Positions 1 through 11,709 of a DNA stretch of 64,000 bases are shown one piece after another. A program made the translations under genes and the position numbers. Every line of letters starts with the position of its first letter. Position 1 is the stretch's first letter. Source of the DNA: Corbicula japonica (Eukaryota > Mollusca > Bivalvia > Venerida > Cyrenidae); assembly GCA_038501625.1 (NCBI GenBank), contig JAZAYU010000015.1, forward strand, positions 2,502,991 through 2,566,990, given 5' to 3'. The notes under the pieces were generated by a model. That model did no database searches. It was given only the letters and a program-made list of their open reading frames with translations, and was not told where the DNA came from.

Positions 1-1513
1 ATGAACTGGCTCACTCAAACCGAGCCTGCATTTTTTCATATTAGTCGTGTTCGATTGCTTTGAAAGTTCCCTTTTAATCTACTAGTATTTCAAATATGGT
101 CCTTATTTAGAAAATTCCGGGTGTCACTGTATTACCGCTACCAGTTTTAATGTTAAAAATTCTTTTACATATTACGCTTCTCTATACTATATAAGCTTTC
201 TAATATAAGATGAAATATATGCGTTAACACAACTATTTTTTTCTGGAATCACTGCGTATCAGTGTAAATAGTCGGCCTTATTGGAGAAACAATGTAAGAG
301 ATACGTTATATGTTAAGGTCATACTTCATGATCAATAATCAATAATCAAATTCGCATGAAAACCTGGTTTCGTTGCAGTGCAACCTCACTCGTAACGCAG
401 CGTTTTATTTCTTGCACAAAATGTCAATAGCAAAAAAAAGACAGATGAAACCAACATTTAAGTTGATGAATAACAAGCACACTGTCGAAATATATGCGTA
501 TGATAAAAACCTACCCAAAACAGGATTTTTTCAGTGGCTAGTGACAACTGAACATAGCTTAGTCCAGAGAAGCGGATCAAAACAATACATATTTTAAGCC
601 GGACTCTGATATTGAGGAGTCTCCCAAATGTTACATTTTATTTCATTAATTGATCAGGCGTCGGTCATGTGTTTGTATGGTTATATAAGTCAAGGAAATC
701 CAACGGCGATTTTTTTTTGTTTAGATGCGAAAAAAGTTAACTGCACTTTATCACTTTTTTCAGCACTGAACTTTACCATAAGGAATATTTGATAATTTTG
801 CTGCGAAACAGTATTTTGTTTGACAAAAACATTAAGTTTTTGTTTTGGGGGAATGAAATTTAAAATGGATTTCAATTTCGGTGACATTTCAGACAATATT
901 AACTTTCATGGCAAAAAACCCTCAAAATACAAAATTCCCTGCACTTTTACCCTGAAAATTCTTGCTCATTTCTCGCCGATTCAATCTCCGTGTCCAAGTT
1001 AACTTGTGTTCCACTAAGAGTTATTACTACATCTAGGTACCAAACGATTCGGAAAATCGAGTAGCAGGTTCATAGCTTTATCTTTATTTAAAGAGTTATT
1101 TATAAAATTAGTTAAAGTAAATAAAACAACATTTATATCCAAAATGTTGCAGTTCGATTACTCACCCTGATATAGTGTATTTATTTCATGTGTTTGGTAT
1201 TTCATTGCTATGATATACATAGATATTTCAAATTTTGCAGACACACGTTCGAATTTTCGTTTTCTAATTTAATAAAATTTCAGGTAGGGAAGTAGATATT
1301 TTATGATGAGTATAACTATAAAGACACTAACAAAGTAGCGACTGATTGTAAAGAAAGGCATGTCTGGAAATCGAAACCGAAACAAGCCGTGTATTTTTGA
1401 AATATAAAAATAGAACAGATATCATCATTAAGTCACGCTTTAAGCGCGTGAGACTAGGCAAAGGTTGGGGTTTGTAATTTCAAGCTGATTGTCACGAAGG
1501 ATTAATAATAAAA
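1..1513. other. Gene-free AT-rich stretch
   Basis: No reading frame here has a recognisable domain. Short open frames (for example around 373-597) lack family motifs. Nothing else is supported. Confidence 0.5.
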
Positions 1514-2152
1514 ATGTCTAGTTATCCAAGTATAACGTGGAACAACAGCAGTGACAACAACAATGATGATGATGATATATCCGATGCCATAACCTCACTT
1601 CAGCTCGGAAAACCTTGTGATAATGAAGCTCTTGTTTCAAAGAGGAAAGACGGATATGTCGTTGAGACTCAAGATGGCGATAATGCAGCAAAATGGAACA
1701 TTAAGAATCTGAAACCGCACGAAAAATCTGACCCATTCAAGAAAGACACTAATTTGATTGGGGAAGTAGTTTACAGCCAAGAAAAAGATACGGCAGTGTT
1801 TGCCTTTAAGAACACAAAGGACTTGGAGTGTCATGCGGGGAAATGTAATCCAGATACTCAGCATGCGCGACTTCACAGGGAAATGTATGGCAAATGTCCC
1901 GAGGAGGAAAAAGATCTCGTCGCAACTGGTTTCTCGTATCAAACAGACAAAGGATTGGTATTCAATTCGAATACCTTTAACGACAATTCGAAACCTTATG
2001 TAGATAAAGAGCGCTACACCAAAACCAAGACAAGAGTAGCCGGGAATGATGCCCAAGAAATGATCAAAAGTTGTACCGATGAATGGAAGTCGCAAAACTG
2101 TCCGAAGAATTGGAGCTATTCGCCTCAAAAGAAGAAAAATTCCAAAAAATGA
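1514..2152 (+). CDS. Uncharacterised 212-aa acidic/basic single-exon protein
   Basis: An intact ATG-to-TGA frame of 212 codons. I do not recognise the family. The N-terminus (about residues 10-25) is Asn/Asp-rich with a run of Asp. The middle is hydrophilic and mixed-charge, with a 'CHAGKCNP' segment near residue 105 and further Cys at about 127, 186 and 195, which could bind metal or form disulfides. The C-terminus is strongly basic (KKKNSKK), as in nuclear localisation signals. There is no signal peptide or membrane segment, so an intracellular and possibly nuclear protein is inferred. AATAAA signals lie at 2420-2425 and 2455-2460, about 270-300 bases after the stop, which fits a real transcript. 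The ATG follows an A-rich leader ('ataaaaatgtc'). A large antisense frame overlaps it but looks like a shadow. It could also be a lineage-specific or domesticated gene. Confidence 0.6.
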   Translation: MSSYPSITWNNSSDNNNDDDDISDAITSLQLGKPCDNEALVSKRKDGYVVETQDGDNAAKWNIKNLKPHEKSDPFKKDTNLIGEVVYSQEKDTAVFAFKNTKDLECHAGKCNPDTQHARLHREMYGKCPEEEKDLVATGFSYQTDKGLVFNSNTFNDNSKPYVDKERYTKTKTRVAGNDAQEMIKSCTDEWKSQNCPKNWSYSPQKKKNSKK

Positions 2153-2419
2153 TCCCGCAAATAAGGAGCCACAACGTTTTGAACATCTCTTGATTAACAA
2201 ATGTGTATATAATACTGTCTAACTTTACAGACATGCATACATCCAAGCACTTGACATTTGCGGAATAGGAATTGATAAAAAGAACACACGACTAGTTTAA
2301 ATAGCTTTTGTGATTTGGCAGGTAAAAATGCTTAACCTGATTATAATTTGTGTAGATAAAGATGAGTTGTGCCTTCTAATTAATTATAAGTAGCTTTATA
2401 ACATATTTATTTGATGTTG

Positions 2420-2460
2420 AATAAAGCCAAGCATATATAACTATGTAGATACTGAATAAA
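2420..2460 (+). promoter_or_regulatory. Two AATAAA polyadenylation signals
   Basis: AATAAA occurs at 2420-2425 and 2455-2460, downstream of the 1514-2152 reading frame. They are the likely 3' end of that gene. Confidence 0.45.
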
Positions 2461-3654
2461 ACAGTTTTATCATGCGTATTTGGATTGATAATAGTCCTTT
2501 GTGTTTTGAATATTGGTTATATATTGTTTTGCAGTAAATGAGCTGTAATATGACTCTCTTCTATTGGCCATTGTGATACAATATTGGAATAAAAACATAG
2601 TCTGTATCTTTTTTCGCGTCGGTGCACCGTTAGATAAAACGCCTTCTACGATGTTGAGAATTGTACAATGATTAACGATGAGTAACCATTTAATAATTAT
2701 TTTTCAATGAATGTAGAATGCGGTTATTATTGTAAATGAAAGGTCAGCATGTACTGTGAATTAGACGGGTTAACAGTCGGAATGTATCTTTCGCCTTTGA
2801 AAACAGTACACAAGATTAAGGATAGAATTACACCAACGTTTTGATTATAAACAATTTACATCCTTTTTGGCTATGTGGGAAGGCTGATTTTTATGGCTGT
2901 GGCATAAATCACTTTTTACATCTACCTCATAGAGATGAACGTTTTAACAGACCTATCCTGTGAAGAGTATTTCAATGGATTAACTTTTCTCATGACTATA
3001 TCGGCTAACAGGAAAACCTCCCAACTTGTGTAATATAAATTAGGAATGTTATTACATGTATTTGTACACTTATCAGATAAGGGACGCTTATAAGTCTGCG
3101 GTCCATGAGGCCGTCGACTATATTTGTGCTTACTTTTGGAATTTAATGTTGGAGGGGGGATAATGGCATAATTTCAGAAATGTCTGTATTTTTGTTCTGA
3201 TATGTATTAATGAGAGTTGTTTTGCAAAAGAAACGTTTTAACAAATGTTCAACGAATCGTACCATGGGAACTGGTTGACATCGCTTTTTAAGATTTATTT
3301 TTTTATATAAATAATACGTTCTCATAAGCACGTGACTATTTTTGAAAACAACGGTAGCCGGTCCTTCCGTTTAATCGGTCAGGGATGTTGACTGTTGCAC
3401 TGCATATGTACCTGTTTGTTTTTGTTAAACATAATTCGTGAGAGTTTTGTTCGGAAACAAAGGCGTGAATAAATGTACAATTGTGGTACTGGTCATACTC
3501 TGTTTTTAATCGTACATTTCAAGACGTATTTTCCGTATAATCGATCAGGGATGTTGACTTTTGCACTGCGTGAACTTGTGGAACTTAATTGGTGAGATTG
3601 TTTTTTCGGGACAAAACGTACTAATACTATAAAATTATGATACTGTCCGTACGT
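2461..3654. other. Gene-free stretch
   Basis: No coding or repeat structure recognised apart from two similar phrases near 3370 and 3540 ('tcagggatgttgact' context), which suggest a small dispersed duplication. Confidence 0.35.
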
Positions 3655-5385
3655 TGCTTTTTGTGTTGCCTGCGATAGCAGGTAGACACATAGGGATCCT
3701 ATTGTCCGGCGACGTCGTCGCCGGTGCCGTCGTCCGATAGTCACCCAACTTTAACCCGCAACTTATTGTTGCCTATAACTTTGAAAGTACTTGTCCTATT
3801 CACGTCATACTTGGAATATATCATCAGCATGAACAATGCCATCTGCGACGACAACAATTATAACTCCAGTTTCAATATTTTTTTTAGATATGCCCCTTTC
3901 AAATGCAGCTTTAACCCGCAACTTATTGTTGCCTATAACTTTGAAAGTACTTGTCCTATTCACTTCATACTTGGAATATATCATCAGCATGAACAATGTC
4001 ATCTGTGACGACAAGAATGATAACTCCAGTTTCAAAATTTTTTGAGTTATGTCCCTTTCAAATGCAACTTTAACCTGAAACTTAATGTTGCCTATAACTT
4101 TGAAAGTACTTGTCCTATTCACTTCATACTTGGAATATATCATCTGCATGAAGAACAACAGTGGTTACAACAAGAATCATAACTCCAGTTTCAATATTTT
4201 GGATTTATGCCCCTTTCAAATGCAACTTTAACATAAAACACTATGTTGCCTATAACTTTGATAGTACTTGTCCTGTTCACTTCATACTTGGAATATATTA
4301 TCAGCATGAACAACAACATTGGTAACAACAAGAATCATAATTCCTGTTTGATTATGTTTTGAGTTATGCCCCTTTCATATGCAACTATTACATGAAACTT
4401 AATGTTGACTTTAACTTTGAAAGTAATTGTCCGTTTCACTTAACATTAAAAAAATCATCTTTATGAACAACGATATTAAGAAGAACAAGAAAGTTGCATA
4501 TAACTTTTAAAGTACTTGTCCTATTCACTCTTCGAATATATCATCTTGATGAACAACAACAACATCGGTTACAACAAGAATCATAACTCCTGTTTGACTA
4601 TGTTTTGAGTAATGCCCCTTTCAAATGCAAATTTCACATGAAACTTAATGTTGGGTATAATTTCAAAGAACTCGTCCTAATCATTTAATTACTTGGATTG
4701 TATCATCAACATGAACAGTTCCATCGACGACAACAAAAATCATAACTCCTGCTTCAATATTTTTGGAGTTTTGCCCCTTTCAAATGAAACTTTAACATGT
4801 TGACTTTAACTTTGAAATAACTTATCCTATTCTCTTAATACTCAGAATATATCATCAACATGAACAACGTCAACTGTGACAAGAATGATAATTCCTGTTT
4901 CAATATTTTATGAGTTATACCCCTTTCAAATGCAACTTTCACATTAAACCTTATGTTGCATATAACTGTAAAAGTACTTGTCCTATTCACTTAATACTTG
5001 GAATATATCATCTGCATGAACAACGCCATTGGTGACAAAAGGAATGAAAACTCTGGTTTTACTATTTTATGAGTTATGCCCCTTTCAAATGCAACTTTAA
5101 TATGAAAATGCTGGCTGTTACATTGAAAGTACTTGTCCAATTCACTTAATACTTGGAATATATCATCTACATGCACATAGCTATTGGTGAAGAATGATAA
5201 CTCAGGTTTCACCACATTTTTAGTTAAGCCCATTTCAAATGCAATTAAGGTGACACATGAGTTCCATGGTTTAGTATTGCAACAAACTTGAATTAATTCT
5301 TTTTAGAATATATGATTAAACATAGGCCCACGTTTCAACTTTTTGCAAGCAGGCGACACATGTGTTCCGCGGAACACCAAATTCT
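3655..5385. repeat. Tandem array of about 160-bp units in a dispersed repeat element
   Basis: About nine imperfect units of roughly 160 bp, each containing 'gcccctttcaaatgcaact', 'tataactttgaaagtact' and 'ttggaatatatcatc'. The left flank is CG-rich ('ggcgacgtcgtcgccggt', 3709-3726). The right flank ends in 'ggcgacacatgtgttccgcg' near 5352. The short open frames here on both strands are by-products of the repeat. A related array lies at 44912-46330. Confidence 0.75.
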
Positions 5386-6229
5386 AGTTTAATCGTGCAA
5401 TGGTCTGTTTGTTAATGTTGTGTTATTATGTAATATTAATATGAACAGTTCTTTAAGAGGAAATTTGGTCACTTGAGGATGACTGTCACGTGACGAAACT
5501 ATTTCATGAATTTATTTTTCTCTCTGGAACTGTTACAACGAAAAAATATTTTAATTGTTTTTAATTAATTCTATAACCAAAATATTGTCATTATGGCACT
5601 GTTCTGAAAGAGTTTTCTCACTATTCCTTCTCAGCCGGAAAATTACTTATAAGACTGATCTTAAAGTTTATTCTAAACGATCGTCATTACATAAAAATGT
5701 AATTGCTTGTGTTGTCTACTTTACTGTACTTGTAAAACTAATGCTAAAAAAAATTTGACCTAAGACCAAACAAGATCAGTGACATAGTGACTGTATGTGG
5801 GGACAAACATTAGGGTTAGGGTTTTTCTCGGGAAATGTTTTACACGTTTAAGCTCAATTTTGATAGCATTCATTGTTACTTTCATATAAGTCTCAGTAAT
5901 AGACGATATAATTATTCACTGATAACAAATAAGCTTCGTTTTAACAAGGAAAGAAGAAAACTTTATAAAGTTTATAGGTGATTGAGCTTCGTTTACATGC
6001 TGACGAAACAATAATTCAAAAAGAAATCGGAGATAAAAAAAAAAACATTTATTTTTGCAAGTTTGCGTTTCAGACAAATATTTGCCAGTGGCGAAACAGA
6101 AACTGTCTTATTTGAGTTTAAATATCGACGCCACCGGTAATCCGTATCAGCGAAGCCTACAGATTTGCCATATTTTATCAATCATGTAAAGGATATAACC
6201 TGAAAGTATTACATATCGTCTAAGTTCAG
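5386..6229. other. Gene-free stretch with a short telomere-like motif
   Basis: A short 'ttagggttaggg' occurs at about 5810-5823. No gene seen before the possible exon at 6230. Confidence 0.35.
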
Positions 6230-6427
6230 GTGCAGGTGTACGTGCTTGCTAAGAAATTACCGGCGAATTCGGGATACGTTATGCAGATCCATCACGGGAT
6301 TAAAAAGGTTGATTTGACATTGCAAGACTTACCAGTTCACGCCGCTCCCCGGTTAATCCGGGACTGCTTCCGGTTTATCGAAGTAAAGGGGCCGTCGGAC
6401 TATTACGTTCTGGTCAACGTTCTCTAA
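6230..6427 (+). CDS. Possible terminal exon of an unrecognised gene
   Basis: A 65-codon open segment begins exactly after an AG acceptor ('taagttcag' then 'gtgcaggtg') and ends in TAA. The first codon is GTG, so it would be an internal or last exon rather than a start. Its translation looks protein-like (QVYVLAKKLP, DLPVHAAPRLIRDCFRF, SDYYVLVNVL), with alternating hydrophobic and charged residues and a hydrophobic end. The segment is also richer in GC than its surroundings. No family was recognised and no upstream exon was identified in the window, so this may be an orphan exon or a retained fragment. Confidence 0.35.
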   Translation: MQVYVLAKKLPANSGYVMQIHHGIKKVDLTLQDLPVHAAPRLIRDCFRFIEVKGPSDYYVLVNVL

Positions 6428-6580
6428 ACGTTTCAATCGATCGTTCATTTTTGGCGTTCTAGAATAACTATGACATATCTGGCGTATTATTAACGTTTAG
6501 TCTAACGCACCACTAGCGCGTCTAACGCAGTAGTACAGAAGCGTGTAACAGCGACCAAGTAAGAAAACCTTAAAACGGTG

Positions 6581-6596
6581 TTAGGGTTAGGGTTAG
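6581..6596 (+). repeat. Short interstitial TTAGGG repeat
   Basis: Two to three TTAGGG units ('ttagggttagggttag'). Too short to be more than an interstitial telomere-like motif. Confidence 0.5.
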
Positions 6597-6729
6597 ACCT
6601 GAGGGTTAGTGAGTAGACCTGTTTAGATTTTAGCACAAGCAGAGTTTTCTGTATTCGTTGTAGAAATACTGAAAACTTTAAAGAATCCCCAAAACCGTCT
6701 GCTTGTTCCAACAGCGCTAGCAACAACTC

Positions 6730-6927
6730 CTAAGGACTTCCAACATTTATAATATATTTCATGCATCTCTCACAAACTTCTACAAAAGCTGAACAAATGT
6801 CAAAGTTCTCTTTGTTTATGCAGTCTCCAAGAATAGAAATAAGTTCCCAATGGACAGTTTCATCGTTGAACTTGTCTTCAAGGATCAGTTTCTTCACACC
6901 AATCGGGTCTTTGCAATTAATGCACTG
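6730..6927 (-). CDS. Possible terminal exon, minus strand, unrecognised
   Basis: Reading leftwards from an AG acceptor at the edge of the 6928-7100 repeat ('ggtgcgacag' then 'tgcattaattgc'), the frame stays open to a TAG at 6730-6732. It encodes a plausible alpha-helical, Cys-containing peptide (CINCKDPIGVKKLILEDKF, then GDCINKENFDICSAFVEVC). The alternation of helical hydrophobic stretches recalls a degenerate ankyrin or TPR helix pair, but no motif is firm. The open frame extends upstream only into repeat sequence, so the acceptor may have been supplied by the inserted repeat. Confidence 0.3.
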   Translation of the reverse strand, partial: QCINCKDPIGVKKLILEDKFNDETVHWELISILGDCINKENFDICSAFVEVCERCMKYIINVGSP

Positions 6928-7100
6928 TCGCACCGTCGCCTGGAAATGCCGCAATCTGCTGAAAACGTCGTAAACTCCACTGCCGGTATATGTCGCATTG
7001 TTGACGGGAAATGTCGCAAAAAATTCACTGCCGGTATATCTCGCAACATCGACGGGAAATGTCGCAAATATTATTTATATTGCATTTTGATGATTTAGAA
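6928..7100 (-). repeat. Interspersed repeat rich in 'gcgacatttcccg' motifs, minus orientation
   Basis: Contains 'tgccggtatatgtcgca' and 'gacgggaaatgtcgca' units. The reverse complement matches 27660-27840 over about 170 bp, including flanking 'gatgcaatat', so both are copies of one interspersed element in opposite orientation. Confidence 0.65.
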
Positions 7101-7204
7101 TTTATATGCGATTATAACGATTTTTATTGAATTAAAATGTAAACTCGTTGATTTATATGTTTGTTAGATGTTTATTGATCGTGTGATTGAATTTGGGAAA
7201 TCAT
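7101..7204. other. Short unannotated AT-rich spacer
   Basis: Nothing recognised. Confidence 0.3.
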
Positions 7205-7515
7205 AAGTAGCGGATCCAGGATCTCAGATAAGAGGGGGGGGGGGGGGGGGGGGTAGGATTTCTGGTTAGAGGGACGTGAACAATAAATAACCTTTTTTCA
7301 ACCAAAGACACTAGTATGCTTGCAAAGTCAAAGATTGTTCTACTTGAAATAGATGTTGTGCTTTAATTTTATGTAAAAATAGGGTTTTAAATGGAAATTA
7401 TGATATAAAACGTTATAAGTGTTTGTCATCAAGGTTGAAAAGTCCGGCACTTTTAGGGGGAGGGGGGGGGGGGCGTGCGCCGGGTGTGCCCTGGGCCTCT
7501 GAATTCGCTAGAATC
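7205..7515. repeat. Dispersed element with poly-G tracts and 'ggatcc' end
   Basis: Begins 'gcggatccaggatc', carries a 21-base G run at 7233-7253 and a second at about 7462-7473, and ends near 'gaatcatccgcac'. Similar 'ggatccgcccctga' ends recur near 46990 and 47170, so this is probably a dispersed element fragment. Confidence 0.4.
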
Positions 7516-10257
7516 ATCCGCACTTGTATAACATATTAATCAATATTATACCTTTTGTTGCCATATCTCCATATGCAGAAATTCAAATTTCCTTTCGTGT
7601 CTTTTTCCTCTTTTACGGGCTTCGTGGACAAGGCATACACATAATGTCATGGCTTTCCTCGAATCTGTAAAGTCATTTTGATGTCTTCATAAATGGCCAT
7701 AGAATGAATAAGATTAATATGTATAGAAAATCTAGCTCTTTTTTCATCTTGGAATACCCAAAGTAATATAATTGTTCTGCATAAAAAAAAAACACTTAAT
7801 AGTCCGAACGGCTACCGGTAGCTTTAATTCTAGTGCATATACAATACAATACAATACTTGTACATATACTTGTATTTTTTATTTTATCGAACATTCAATA
7901 ATATGAACAGTTTATGAACAGTTTTAGTTTAGCACTTTGATTTTATAAAATGTTGAAAGGTTCGTGAAATACAAGTGTGGACAGAAATGAAGTATGTGAT
8001 TTTCTCGCTAATAATTGACTGAACATTCGTTAAGGCGTCGCAAACATTGCAAATGGCGAAAATTGGCTAAAATTTCAAAATGAACTTTGGAGGAAATACG
8101 TATTGCCACCTAGATTTTAGTAAAGAAATGTATTTAGCTAAGGATGTAGTTAATGTTTGCAAGCTATATTTAGTCTAATTCATGTTCTTATTACAAAGCA
8201 CATGCTAAAACAAAAGAAAAACCGTTTGCATGAGAACTCTCAAATTCATGGACAATATACCAAAGCAACTCATACTTGAAATAAGGATATGCTGGTCTAC
8301 AATGTTTAGTGCCAATTCGTCAAAATAATTCGTCAAAATAATGTTACGGTTTTCAAGAAATTCAAGAATATCTTACTTCCGGGTTTCTACGTAGCAAATT
8401 TTCCCCTTTTGCAATGTTTGCGACCTCTTAAATGAGGGTGAAACCCCCTTTTTGGTACGCAGTATTCAGGCTTGTCTTAGGCCTACTTAGTACGCAAAGG
8501 GTCGGTACACAGTACAAAAAACTTCTGTCTTTTAGTACGCAGAACTTGAAAAGCAATATTTTTGCATAAAATTCATGTAATATCTGAAGGAATTTGAAAT
8601 TGTCATGAAACAAGTAAGTTTTGTTTTGTGCAGTACTCGAGATCAAAATTAGAGAGCACGCACTACGCAATGGGGGAAGGGGTTACACCCTCTAAAATTC
8701 CGTAACAGCTCAAAAAAACATCAGGACCTTGATATAATAAATAATATAGTCAACCGTTACAACTTGCGTATCAGAAAAAAAATCAAGTAGCCTGTTAGTT
8801 GGGGTGGAGTTCAAATAGACTTTATATTTGACATTGATAAAAAGGGTCATGTACTTAAATAAAAAAATGAGGTTCACAGGGAGTTAAGTTAAAACGAATA
8901 GCGTAAACGATGAATATATTTAGGTGTCATTTAAGACCTACCTGACCCTTATGCCTAAACGTAAATGACATGTCTTTGACACCTGTCATATTTCTTCGAA
9001 ATTGATTTCATTGGTCAATACGCAGCCGGGTGCTTTCCCCGACGGATTGTTAAACTGCATTTGAGTTTGATTCATCTACAAGGAAACATGTTGAACTCAA
9101 AAGTTCCTGGTATTAAGGTAATAATTTAATTTTAACCTCAGGTCTAAGATAACTCTTATTATAACTCTTATTATTTACTGAATTGTTTTAAACTTTAAGT
9201 ATTACATGTATAATAATTTGTACCCATGTTAAACGCTTCCAAGATCAATTAACATGACAATTTTCATTGGTGCTATCTATATTCTATTTAGATATGGATA
9301 TCTCGTTAGAATTTAGTCTAAAGGCTTTTTTTCTATTTGAACATAATCATCGTAAGTGTTGTAAAATAGCATCGTCTTTTTTAAATCGCTTTTAGATCTA
9401 AAAATTATATACCGGTATGGATCTGGAATATTTATTTTAATGCTACTTTATATATGAAACGTAAAATGTGCCTTTTTATTGTCTATCAAAAAATAAACAT
9501 TACTGACAAAATGTGACGTGTTTAACTGTCTATCTGGAAATGAAAATTAGTAACGATAAGTATCTTTTCTTGTACGATGTACACGAATAGAATTTAAATA
9601 ACATGTGTCGAGAATTTTAGTATTTTTGAACACTGCAGCATGTCGGTTGTCAAGAACTGTAATATGCGAAATTGTATCTGTCTATCGAGAAATGCATTAT
9701 ATGAACTTTCAGAGAACATAATGACTTGTAGAATGTGAATTCGGCCTTAATTATGCTCTAAGGCATAATAATTGACAAAATGTTGTAAAAATGATGTATA
9801 TATTTTAATTTCTAATATGCATGCATTTTTTCTTTAAAAAGCGAAATAAGTAAATGTCTTCTAAGTTTTCTAAAAATAATATAAACAATACAAACTGTGA
9901 ATGCAAACTTATTTTTGCCTTGTTCCTTGGCATACGAAGACCATAAGCGTTGACCTAATGGAGACAAAACATCTTTCTTCTTTAAAGTCATATAGGGACA
10001 TTTAAGTTTATATTCAAAAATGAACAAGGCGTTAATTCTAGCGATTAGGCCAAAATTATATATTTCATGTCTCTTTTTCTACTATACATGTTTAAAATTC
10101 GATCAAGTTGTTACTGTGTACCCTTGCATACGATGACCACAAACGTTGAATTGATTATTTACAAAAAAAACATTTGTTTCTTTTTTCCTAATGTCATAGG
10201 TCATTTAAGTCAACAAAATAATGTAGTAGTTATTAATTCCTTTTTTATATCTTATAG
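7516..10257. other. Gene-free stretch, 2.7 kb
   Basis: AT-rich with simple-sequence patches ('acaatacaatac' near 7843). The antisense open frame at 8428-8670 derives from short 'agtacgcag'-type repeats and shows no domain. No gene supported. Confidence 0.35.
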
Positions 10258-11709
10258 GTCGTTATGCTTAGTGTTGTTCTGTGTGACGATTCAAGCAACA
10301 GACAAGGCATGTGGCTCACTATCAGACCGGAGTATAATATCATTTTGAAAACGATTTTGAAAGGCACGTATGATGTCCCTGTAGTGGAAAGAACGCTTTT
10401 AGAAAGAACTACTTTGCGCCGATATCAAAGAAATAAGCAATTTTATTCAGTTGAAAACAATCGATTATATTATAAAGGGAAAGAGATTGTGTCTAAATCA
10501 AAGTGTAACAAGCTGATTATTGATAGTTATCATTAAAATAAAGGTATAGGCGTTAGAAGAATGTACCATTTGTTAAAACGGAGGTACGTGGGGGTCTCTG
10601 AAGATCGTTTTAAAGATGTTCTTTCGAAATTACCTGAATACCAAAAGGAGCATGCTAAATCCCTGAATAGAGCACCTCTGAAACACGTGTGCAGCAACTC
10701 AGTACATGAAATACTTCAAATCGATCTGGTTGATATGCAGAGGGAAGCAGTTTCATATAAAAGGGAAAAGCAGAAATTCATTTTGAGCGTGATGGACATT
10801 TTTAGTAGATTCGTGAGGTTACGTGCACTACCTAGAAAATCTGCAGATATTGTCGCCAAACATCTAAGCCTGATATTCGCAGAGTTTGGTAAACCGAATA
10901 TTATTCAACACGATAGAGGCCGCGAGTTTGATGGAAAGGTGAAACGTCTTTTGGAGGAACTAGATATTAAGAACATTAAAAGTCGCCCATACCACCCACA
11001 AAGCCAAGGTAAAGTTGAAATAATGCACAAGAGTCTTAAAAGAAAAATTGCATATGATTTGACACACGCGAACCCATGTGGCATCAACTGGGCGAAAGAA
11101 TGCCTGGGTTGGAACACACCGTATGAAATTTATAATGGGAGGGATGCATTTGAAAAAGACTCGACATTAAAGCGTAAACAAAAAGCCCAAAAAATACGAG
11201 ATGCTGCGAAGGCCGCGACAATAAAATGTAATAAACGCAATGACAGAGCACATGAAAAAACGCGCAAACCACCTGTGTATAGTTTAAATGAAACAGTGCT
11301 GCTTCGTTACAAGAAAAGGGGTCTGTTAAACAGGAGGCGTTGGGTTGTTGAAGGGATTATTCAGAAGCGATCCCTGGCTACCAACATGTATACAATTAAG
11401 TATGTTGTTCCGAACTCTGCGAAGACCGGGCAAAAACGTAAAGAGACAAAATGGTATCATGTTAGCGATATTTCACGGTACTCACTGGTTGATATGTCTA
11501 TCAGAAAACGTTTACATCGCAAACAATTTTATATACCTGTAACAAAAGCATCCCAACTAGAAAACTTGAGGTCGGAATTCGGACTCCCAGTTATAATGAA
11601 TCATATTGGAAACGGGAACTGTCAGTTTTCGGCGGTGTTTTATCAATTACGACAACATGGAATTTATAGATCAGAGGAGACAATGCGACAAGAAGTTGTC
11701 ACATTTTAA
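10258..11709 (+). pseudogene. KRBA2/Ginger-type D,D35E integrase with start of an OTU domain (5' part of a broken gene)
   Basis: The frame opens after a likely acceptor ('atatcttatag', 10247-10257) and runs to 11709 with one in-frame TAA at 10534-10536, inside the N-terminal H2C2-like region. Numbering from the ATG at 10561, the integrase core shows Asp55 (LQIDLVD), Asp118 (QHDRGREF) and Glu153 (SQGKVEIMHKSLK), exactly 35 apart as in retroviral and gypsy-like integrases. The YVGVSED and PEYQKEH segments resemble KRBA2-like transposon integrases. Residues about 239-280 look like a GPY/F-type C-terminal module. From about 345 comes NGNCQFSAV, the catalytic-Cys motif of OTU proteases (Cys354), with Asn where Asp is usual. 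The core looks somewhat short between GINWAKE and LGWNTP, suggesting a small deletion. Inference: a decayed copy of a cut-and-paste transposon or transposon-derived host gene. It continues after a frameshift in 11781-12650. Confidence 0.75.

Noticed and set aside
1637..2200. 187-codon minus-strand open frame
   Set aside because: Antisense shadow of the 1514-2152 gene. It has no ATG-centred domain and looks hydrophobic by codon mirror.
3493..5233. Several open frames on both strands
   Set aside because: They follow the 160-bp tandem repeat and repeat the same peptide. By-products of the array.
6502..6726. Minus-strand 74-codon frame
   Set aside because: Spans the TTAGGG-like repeat, has no motif, and biased residues come from the repeat.
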